Of a stretch of 6,569 bases of DNA, positions 1-4,662 are shown in pieces (the first letter of the stretch is position 1; each line of letters begins with the position of its first letter). Origin of the DNA: Alphaproteobacteria bacterium. GTDB lineage: Bacteria; Pseudomonadota; Alphaproteobacteria; Rhizobiales; Rhizobiaceae. The stretch covers positions 1-6,569 of the forward strand of contig JAFKFE010000357.1 in the NCBI GenBank assembly GCA_017308345.1, written 5' to 3'. The notes under the pieces were generated by a model. It did not search any database. It saw only the letters and a list, made by a program, of their open reading frames with translations, and was not told the origin of the DNA. Position numbers and translations under genes: made by a program.

Positions 1-333
1 CTGTTCAAGCTCAATGGCGCGACGCGCTGGCAGCAATTGCGCTACCTGCGCCTGCCTGCGGCGATGCCCTATTTCCTCGGTGGGTTGAAGATCGCCGGCG
101 GCCTGTCGCTGATCGGTGCCGTGGTGGCCGAATTCGTCGCCGGCGCGCAGGGGCAGTCGTCGGGGCTTGCGTCCCGCATCATCGAGGCCGGCTACCGGCT
201 CAATGCGCCACGCCTGTTCGCGGCGCTGATCCTGATCTCGCTCACCGGCATCCTGATCTTCCTGGTGCTTTCGCTGGTGTCGCATCTGATCCTGCGCCGC
301 TGGCACGAGAGCGCGCTGAAGCAGGAGCGGTAG
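1..333 (+). CDS. ABC transporter permease, SsuC/TauC/ThiX type (3' end only)
   Basis: This is the C-terminal 110 residues of an inner-membrane permease; the start lies left of the window and the frame is open from base 1. It opens inside the cytoplasmic EAA loop that docks on the ATPase: GATRWQQLRYLRLPAAMPYF (residues 6-25) has the conserved Gly and the LPAAMPY ending typical of BPD_transp_1 permeases for nitrate, sulfonate, taurine or hydroxymethylpyrimidine-type solutes. Two hydrophobic segments follow, about residues 28-48 and 72-98. The second ends in a basic tail (RRW) expected on the cytoplasmic side. The stop is TAG at 331-333, and the next gene starts 30 bases on, so the two are probably cotranscribed. 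The family is clear from sequence; the solute cannot be read from this fragment. The downstream deaminase-like enzyme suggests a small nitrogenous compound, which is inference. Confidence 0.88.
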   Translation: MFKLNGATRWQQLRYLRLPAAMPYFLGGLKIAGGLSLIGAVVAEFVAGAQGQSSGLASRIIEAGYRLNAPRLFAALILISLTGILIFLVLSLVSHLILRRWHESALKQER

Positions 334-350
334 GGTGGCCCGTCTCACCC

Positions 351-357
351 AGAGGAG
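351..357 (+). promoter_or_regulatory. Ribosome binding site for the TTG-started amidohydrolase
   Basis: AGAGGAG lies six bases upstream of the TTG at 364. It is the best Shine-Dalgarno match in the 30-base gap after the permease stop. No ATG in the correct frame lies nearby, so this site decides the start. Confidence 0.7.
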
Positions 358-363
358 CAGCAG

Positions 364-1635
364 TTGATTCCGGACGCAGCCTCATATCACCTGGCCAACG
401 TCCGGCTGCATGCGTCGCTGACGCCGGGCCTCGCCGCCGCGTTCGACGGCGACGGCTTCGCGCTTGCCGACATATCCGTCACCGACGGCAGGATTTCCAG
501 CATCGTGGCGCACGGCAGATCGAAGCCTCCGGCCGACGCGGTCGATCTCGGCGGCCGCATCGTGCTGCCATGCTTCGTCGACTGCCATACCCATATCGAC
601 AAAGGCCATATCTGGCCGCGAAAATCCAATCCCGACGGCACCTTCATGGGCGCGCTCAACGCCACCGGCGCGGATCGCGCCGCGCGCTGGACCGCCGAGG
701 ATGTCGCGCGGCGCATGGATTTCTCGCTGCGCTCAGCCTACGCGCACGGAACGAAGGCCGTGCGCACGCATCTCGACAGCGTCGCGCCGCAGGAGGAGAT
801 CTCCTGGCCGGTGTTCGAGACGATGCGGGAGAGATGGCGCGGCAGGATCGACCTGCAGGCGGCCTGCCTGTTCGGCATCGAAGGCGTGCGCGACAAAGCC
901 TGGTTCGAGCGCCTGGCCAAACGCGTGGCAGCGGCTAAGGGCGTGCTCGGCGTCGTCACCTATATGGTGCCCGATCTCGAGGAACTGCTCGACCAGGTTT
1001 TCGCGCAGGCGATCAGGCACGGGCTCGATCTCGACTTCCACGCCGACGAGACCGACGATGTCGCTGCCATCTCGTTGAAGAAGATCGCCGAGGCTTCGCT
1101 GTGGAACGGTTTTGAAGGCAACATCCTGGTCGGCCATTGCTGCTCGCTGGCGCGCCAGCCCGACCTCGAGGTTCTCGACACGCTGGACAAGGTGGCGAAG
1201 GCGCGGCTCGCCGTGGTGTCGCTGCCGATGTGCAACCTCTATCTGCAGGACCGCCGCAACAACGAAACGACGCCCCGCTGGCGCGGCGTGACGCTGCTGC
1301 ACGAGATGAAGGCGCGTGGCATCAAGGTGGCGGTCGCCTCCGACAACACGCGCGACCCATTCTACGCCTATGGCGATCTCGACATGCTGGAGGTCTACCG
1401 GATGGCGACGCGCATCTTGCATTTCGACCATCCGGTCGGCGACTGGCCCAAAGCCGTGGCGGCAACGCCGGCCGAGGTGATGCGGTTGGAAAGCGCCGGT
1501 ACGCTGGCCGCCGGCGGCAGCGCCGACTTCATCGTTTTCAAGGGACGCAGTTGGACCGAATTGCTGTCGCGGCCCGAATCGGATCGCATCGTGGTGCGCG
1601 AGGGCAGGGCGATCGAGCGCCGGCTGCCCGACTAG
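364..1635 (+). CDS. CodA-like metal-dependent amidohydrolase (cytosine deaminase family)
   Basis: A 423-residue cytosolic enzyme of the amidohydrolase superfamily, a TIM barrel with one metal, predicted to hydrolyse a C-N bond (deamination or ring opening) of a small heterocycle. By comparison with E. coli CodA the metal and catalytic residues are all visible: HTH at residues 75-77, HADE at 226-229 (His226, Glu229), His258 in VGHCC, and Asp327 in ASDNTRDPF. The small beta-sandwich is formed by the N-terminal ~65 residues and the C-terminal GSADFIVF region (385-392). Length matches CodA (about 427). The TTG start has a strong ribosome site; the stop is TAG. The family is firm but the substrate is not: the CodA cytosine-contacting Gln156 (FPQEG) aligns with Ile172 (FGIEG), and Asp314 aligns with Asn328. 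The signature HTHIDKGHIWPR marks a separate CodA-like subgroup often annotated 'cytosine deaminase-like'. It sits between a permease and an FAD oxidase, suggesting a catabolic step. Confidence 0.9.
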   Translation: MIPDAASYHLANVRLHASLTPGLAAAFDGDGFALADISVTDGRISSIVAHGRSKPPADAVDLGGRIVLPCFVDCHTHIDKGHIWPRKSNPDGTFMGALNATGADRAARWTAEDVARRMDFSLRSAYAHGTKAVRTHLDSVAPQEEISWPVFETMRERWRGRIDLQAACLFGIEGVRDKAWFERLAKRVAAAKGVLGVVTYMVPDLEELLDQVFAQAIRHGLDLDFHADETDDVAAISLKKIAEASLWNGFEGNILVGHCCSLARQPDLEVLDTLDKVAKARLAVVSLPMCNLYLQDRRNNETTPRWRGVTLLHEMKARGIKVAVASDNTRDPFYAYGDLDMLEVYRMATRILHFDHPVGDWPKAVAATPAEVMRLESAGTLAAGGSADFIVFKGRSWTELLSRPESDRIVVREGRAIERRLPD

Positions 1636-1661
1636 GCCGAACTCGACGAATTGATGGTGGG

Positions 1662-3062
1662 ATGATGGATATCGCAGCGTTGAAGCGCGATCTCGACGGG
1701 ATCAAGATCGACGACCACCCGGCCATCGTCCAGCAGAAGAGCCGTGACTTCTACTGGTACAGCCCGGTGCTGAAGGCGCAGCTCGACCACGTCAAGGGTG
1801 ATCTCATCGTCACGCCGAGGAACGAGGACGAAGTGATCCGTGTGCTTGCGGCCTGCCACCGGCACGGTGTTCCGGTCACGCCGCGCGGCAGCGGCACCGG
1901 CAATTACGGGCAGGCCATGCCGCTGTCGGGCGGCGTGGTGCTCAACCTTGCCGAGATGAACGAGGTCAAGGCGATCGCGTCCGGACGCGTGGTGACCGGA
2001 CCGGGAGCGGTGCTGGCCGACATCGACAAGGCGACGCGCGCGCATTCCAGCCAGGAACTGCGCATGTTTCCATCGACCTACAGCACGGCGTCGGTCGGCG
2101 GCTTCGTCGCCGGCGGCTCGGGCGGCGTCGGCTCGATCCGCTGGGGCGGGTTACGCGACCTCGGCAACGTCATCCGGCTCAGGACCGTGACGATGGAAGC
2201 CGAGCCGCGCGTCATGGACCTGACCGGCGAGGACGTACTCAAGGTCATGCACGCCTATGGCACCAACGGCATCATCACCGAGGTCGAAATGCCGCTGACG
2301 GCATCCTACGACTGGATCGACGTCATCGTCGGCTTCGACGACTTCATGGATGCGGCCGCTTTCGGCAACGACCTCGCCGTCCAGGACGGCATTTTGGCGA
2401 AGCTGATCACGCCGATCGCCGCGCCCATCCCCTACGACTATTTCAAGCGGCACCAGAAATTCTTCCGCCGCGACCAGAGCATCGTGGTGTGCATGATCGC
2501 GCCGCATGCGATGGCTGCCTTTGTCGCCTTCGTGCGCAGCACCAAGGGTGAGATCGTCTTCCGGGCCGACCAGGAGGCCGACCTCAAGGGTCTCCCGCCC
2601 GCCTATGAGCTGGCCTGGAACCACACGACGTTGCGCGCCATCCGGGTCGATCCGGCAATCACCTATCTGCAGGCGCGCTATCCGTCGCCGGATCATCTCG
2701 CCCATGTCAAGGCGATGGTCGAGCGCTTCGGCGACGAGGTGCCGGCGCATCTCGAATTCATCCGCTTCGACGGGGCGATCGGCGCGGCCGGCCTGCCGCT
2801 GGTGCGCTTCACCACCGAGGAGCGGCTCGACGAGATCATCCGCATCCATGAGGACAATGGCTGCTGGATCTTCAACCCGCACCGCTACACGCTGGAGGAA
2901 GGCGGCATGAAGCAGACCGACGAGGTGCAGCTTGCCTTCAAGCGCGAGACCGACCCGCAAGGCCTGCTCAACCCCGGCAAGATGATCGCCTGGGAGAATC
3001 CGGGCTACGACTATCGTTCGGGCAAGCCCTTCCTGTTCAAGGGCCTGCAGAAGGCCAGTTGA
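1662..3062 (+). CDS. FAD-linked oxidase, VAO/PCMH class (GlcD-like)
   Basis: A 466-residue flavoprotein. The PCMH-type FAD-binding domain covers about residues 45-215. It shows PRGSGTGNYGQAMPLSGG (74-91), the diphosphate-binding loop, and STASVGGFVAGGSGGVGSIR (141-160), the second FAD contact. The C-terminal FAD-oxidase domain ends with the family-typical DPQGLLNPGKMI (431-442). No Cys-rich Fe-S module, signal peptide or membrane segment is seen, so it is a soluble, stand-alone oxidase or dehydrogenase. Relatives oxidise 2-hydroxy acids, alcohols or amines; the substrate cannot be read here. The frame is open far upstream inside the amidohydrolase gene, but the N-terminus MMDIAALKRD fits the 27-base gap. 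ATG 1662 or ATG 1665 are both possible, with GGTGGG at 1656-1661 just upstream and better spaced for 1665. It ends with TGATG, overlapping the next start by one base. It likely acts after the amidohydrolase, passing electrons to oxygen, quinone or the neighbouring oxidoreductases. Confidence 0.88.
   Translation: MMDIAALKRDLDGIKIDDHPAIVQQKSRDFYWYSPVLKAQLDHVKGDLIVTPRNEDEVIRVLAACHRHGVPVTPRGSGTGNYGQAMPLSGGVVLNLAEMNEVKAIASGRVVTGPGAVLADIDKATRAHSSQELRMFPSTYSTASVGGFVAGGSGGVGSIRWGGLRDLGNVIRLRTVTMEAEPRVMDLTGEDVLKVMHAYGTNGIITEVEMPLTASYDWIDVIVGFDDFMDAAAFGNDLAVQDGILAKLITPIAAPIPYDYFKRHQKFFRRDQSIVVCMIAPHAMAAFVAFVRSTKGEIVFRADQEADLKGLPPAYELAWNHTTLRAIRVDPAITYLQARYPSPDHLAHVKAMVERFGDEVPAHLEFIRFDGAIGAAGLPLVRFTTEERLDEIIRIHEDNGCWIFNPHRYTLEEGGMKQTDEVQLAFKRETDPQGLLNPGKMIAWENPGYDYRSGKPFLFKGLQKAS
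3049..3054 (+). promoter_or_regulatory. Ribosome binding site inside the 3' end of the FAD oxidase gene
   Basis: AGAAGG lies seven bases before the ATG at 3062 and within the last codons of the oxidase gene. It supports ATG 3062 over the in-frame TTG at 3059. It would serve the first flavodoxin-fold gene together with the TGATG stop/start coupling. Confidence 0.6.
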
Positions 3063-3643
3063 TGAACATCCTCGTGCTCTACGCGCATCCGGTGGAGACC
3101 AGCTTCAACGCCGGCCTGCACCGGACGATCGTGGAACGGCTGAGCGCGGCTGGACACACGATCGATGACTGCGATCTCTATGCGGAGGATTTCGATCCAC
3201 GGCTCTCGCGCGCCGAGCGGCTCGGCTATCACGACCCGCGCGGACCTGACGATGCGGTCGCCGGCTACGTGGAACGGCTGCAAAGTGCCGAAGCGCTGGT
3301 GCTGTCTTTCCCGGTCTGGAATTACGGCTATCCGGCGATCCTGAAAGGCTTCTTCGACCGCGTCTTCCTGCCTGGCGTGTCGTTCAAGCTGGTCGACGGC
3401 AAGGTGCGGCCGACGCTGCACAACATCCGCAAAATGGCGGCCGTCACCACCTATGGCGGCAGCCGTTTTCGCGCCATGCTGATGGGCGACCCGCCGCGCA
3501 AGGTTGTGAAGCGCATGCTGCGGGCCACCATCAGGCCCGGCGCTCCCGTCTCCTATCTGGCGCATTATTCGATGAACCTTTCGACCGACGAGACGCGCAA
3601 CGCCTTCATGGCGAAGGTCGCGGCCGCAATGGACGCCTTCTGA
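3062..3643 (+). CDS. NAD(P)H:quinone/flavin oxidoreductase, flavodoxin_2 fold (copy 1)
   Basis: A 193-residue protein of the NQO1/MdaB/KefF-like family, which carries FMN or FAD and makes two-electron transfers from NAD(P)H to quinones, flavins or other acceptors. The first strand MNILVLYAHP (1-10) leads into the flavin-phosphate loop HPVETSFN. The central flavin-binding motif FPVWNYGYPAILKGFFDRV spans 83-101, and VTTYGGS (128-134) is the loop that packs near the isoalloxazine ring. Length is normal for the family. Its ATG shares a base with the oxidase stop (TGATG), and it ends with TGATG into a paralogue, so the three genes are probably translationally coupled. The likely role is reoxidation of the oxidase's acceptor pool, protection from quinone products, or reduction of a pathway intermediate. 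The partner is unknown and this assignment is inference from context. Confidence 0.87.
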   Translation: MNILVLYAHPVETSFNAGLHRTIVERLSAAGHTIDDCDLYAEDFDPRLSRAERLGYHDPRGPDDAVAGYVERLQSAEALVLSFPVWNYGYPAILKGFFDRVFLPGVSFKLVDGKVRPTLHNIRKMAAVTTYGGSRFRAMLMGDPPRKVVKRMLRATIRPGAPVSYLAHYSMNLSTDETRNAFMAKVAAAMDAF

Positions 3644-4230
3644 TGCGCGTGCTGGTGGTCTATTGCCATCCGGTGCCGGAGAGCTATTGCGCGGCGATCC
3701 GCGACGCCGCCGTCGATGTGCTGAAGGGGCGAGGCTGGGATGTGCGGCTGCTCGATCTCTATGCCGAGAATTTCGATCCGGTGATGAGCTGCGAGGAGCG
3801 GCGCTTCTACAATGACCGGGCGCCGGTCGATCCGGCGCTCGCGCCGCATTTCGAGCATCTGCAATGGGCGCAGGCGATCCTCTTCATCTATCCGACCTGG
3901 TGGTATGGCCTGCCGGCGATGCTGAAGGGCTGGTTCGACCGCGTGTGGGCGACCGACATCGCCTTCAAGCTGCCGGCCGGCAAGGGCCGGATCACGTCGC
4001 TGATGAGGCATGTGACCAAGGTCGGCGTCATCACCACCTGCGGCGCGCCGACCTGGTGGAGCGTGGTCGTCGGCCAGCCCGGCCGCAAGACCATCCTGCG
4101 CGGCATGCGGGCGCTGTGCGCCACGCGCTGCAAGACGTTCTTCCTGGCGCACTACCTGATGGATTCGTCCACGCCGAAGAGCAGGGCGGCGTTTCTGGGG
4201 AAGGTAAGGGCGAGGCTGGAGCGGTTTTAG
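3643..4230 (+). CDS. NAD(P)H:quinone/flavin oxidoreductase, flavodoxin_2 fold (copy 2)
   Basis: A 195-residue paralogue of the upstream gene, with the same landmarks at the same positions: MRVLVVYCHPVPESY (1-15), LLDLYAENFDP (36-46; copy 1 has CDLYAEDFDP), YPTWWYGLPAMLKGWFDRVW (83-102) and the flavin-proximal loop ITTCGAPTWW (130-139). It has PTWW where copy 1 has PVWN, and CGAPTWW where copy 1 has YGGSRFR, so the pocket lining differs and the two probably have different acceptors or form a heterodimer. Several extra Cys residues (8, 16, 50, 133, 159, 163) are present; copy 1 has only one. The ATG at 3643 overlaps the copy 1 stop by one base. No good ribosome site precedes it, so translation likely depends on the upstream gene. 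It is probably the last gene of the operon; the stop is TAG. Confidence 0.87.
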   Translation: MRVLVVYCHPVPESYCAAIRDAAVDVLKGRGWDVRLLDLYAENFDPVMSCEERRFYNDRAPVDPALAPHFEHLQWAQAILFIYPTWWYGLPAMLKGWFDRVWATDIAFKLPAGKGRITSLMRHVTKVGVITTCGAPTWWSVVVGQPGRKTILRGMRALCATRCKTFFLAHYLMDSSTPKSRAAFLGKVRARLERF

Positions 4231-4271
4231 GGGCTTCAGCTTCCCTGCGGGATCGCGCCGAACGGTTTGCC

Positions 4272-4301
4272 TTTTTTATGCGGAAATGAAGTGCATATTA
4301 A
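4272..4301 (+). promoter_or_regulatory. AT-rich patch with possible -10 element ahead of the antitoxin gene
   Basis: A run of six T (4272-4277) and CATATTAAA (4294-4302) stand out from the GC-rich surroundings. TATTAA at 4296-4301 could be a -10 box, but no convincing -35 element lies at 16-18 bases. If used, transcription would begin at or near the ATG at 4306 and give a leaderless message. The T-run might alternatively mark the end of the upstream operon, but no solid stem precedes it. Confidence 0.25.
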
Positions 4302-4305
4302 AGGC

Positions 4306-4527
4306 ATGACCAAGCTCTTCGAGCATGCTGTCCAACGTGTCCGCACCTTGCCTCCTGAATTGCAGGACGAGTATGCGCGTGTCCTCTTGCGCCTCGCGGG
4401 TGATGAGGGGGACGAACCTGTTCATCAACTGGGCCGAGAGGAAAAGGCCTCGCTCGCAACGTCCCGGGCGCAGGCTGTTGCAACCGACGAGGATGTCCGC
4501 GCTGTTTGGGCGAAGCACGGCCTGTGA
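4306..4527 (+). CDS. Small antitoxin-like protein of a ParE/RelE-type pair
   Basis: A 73-residue protein, MTKLFEHAVQRVRTLPPELQ at its start, ending RAVWAKHGL. The motif order (LFEHAV, LPPELQDEYARVLLRLAG, a linker with REEKASLATSRAQ, then TDEDVRAVWAKHGL) matches short antitoxin-type proteins of alphaproteobacteria that precede ParE/RelE-fold toxins. The N-terminal part would bind DNA or dimerise and the C-terminal part would wrap the toxin. This is recognition by resemblance, not by a search. ATG 4306 gives the usual N-terminus, but AAAGG lies only one base before it. GTG 4291, with GGAA at 4282-4285, is a plausible start adding five residues. Its stop overlaps the toxin start by the GTGA tetranucleotide, a typical toxin-antitoxin layout. 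The toxin is truncated, so this antitoxin may be a relic, or may still neutralise a related toxin elsewhere. Confidence 0.68.
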   Translation: MTKLFEHAVQRVRTLPPELQDEYARVLLRLAGDEGDEPVHQLGREEKASLATSRAQAVATDEDVRAVWAKHGL

Positions 4528-4640
4528 AGCTTCGTTATACGCTGGCGGCGTTAGCCGAGTTGGATGAGGTTCTCGGCAATATCGAACTGCAGTCACCCAA
4601 GGGAGCGAAGCAGATCCAAGCCAGGGCTCCATCAATCCTG
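4524..4640 (+). pseudogene. ParE/RelE-type toxin, N-terminal fragment only
   Basis: Starting from the GTG that overlaps the antitoxin stop, the first ~34 codons (to about 4625) read like a ParE/RelE-superfamily toxin: KLRYTLAALAELDEVLGNIE, then SPKGAKQIQAR. This covers the first strand and the two N-terminal helices. After that the frame reads APSILSEADRRKATSS and runs on open to 4850, antisense through the neighbouring gene. No family resemblance remains: the C-terminal beta-strands with the functional Arg and Tyr residues, expected for a ~95-residue toxin, are missing. No other frame restores them. The break lies between about 4626 and the convergent gene's stop at 4663, so the gene was probably cut by a deletion or rearrangement. 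An active toxin is unlikely. The exact 3' limit given is approximate. Confidence 0.62.
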
Positions 4641-4654
4641 TCCGAAGCGGACAG
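4638..4654. terminator. Hairpin between convergent genes (possible weak terminator)
   Basis: CTGTCCG, a three-base loop and CGGACAG form a perfect 7-bp stem nine bases past the stop of the minus-strand gene. Neither strand has a T-run after the stem, so it is not a classical intrinsic terminator. It could stall polymerase, protect the 3' end of the minus-strand message, or be chance. Its position just past a stop favours a 3'-end role. Confidence 0.35.
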
Positions 4655-4662
4655 AAGAAAGG

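Noticed and set aside
733..1431. Antisense open frame of 232 residues in the amidohydrolase gene
   Set aside because: It is His/Arg/Val-rich with no recognisable motif, as expected for the complement of a GC-rich coding region.
1137..1661. N-terminal extension of the FAD oxidase into the amidohydrolase gene
   Set aside because: The translated extension is Arg/Gly-rich with no family motif and overlaps the well-supported C-terminal half of the amidohydrolase. The ATG at 1662/1665 fits the family N-terminus.
4231..4280. Rho-independent terminator after the operon, ending in the T6 run at 4272-4277
   Set aside because: I found no stem longer than 3-4 bp directly before the T-run, so the hairpin requirement is not met.
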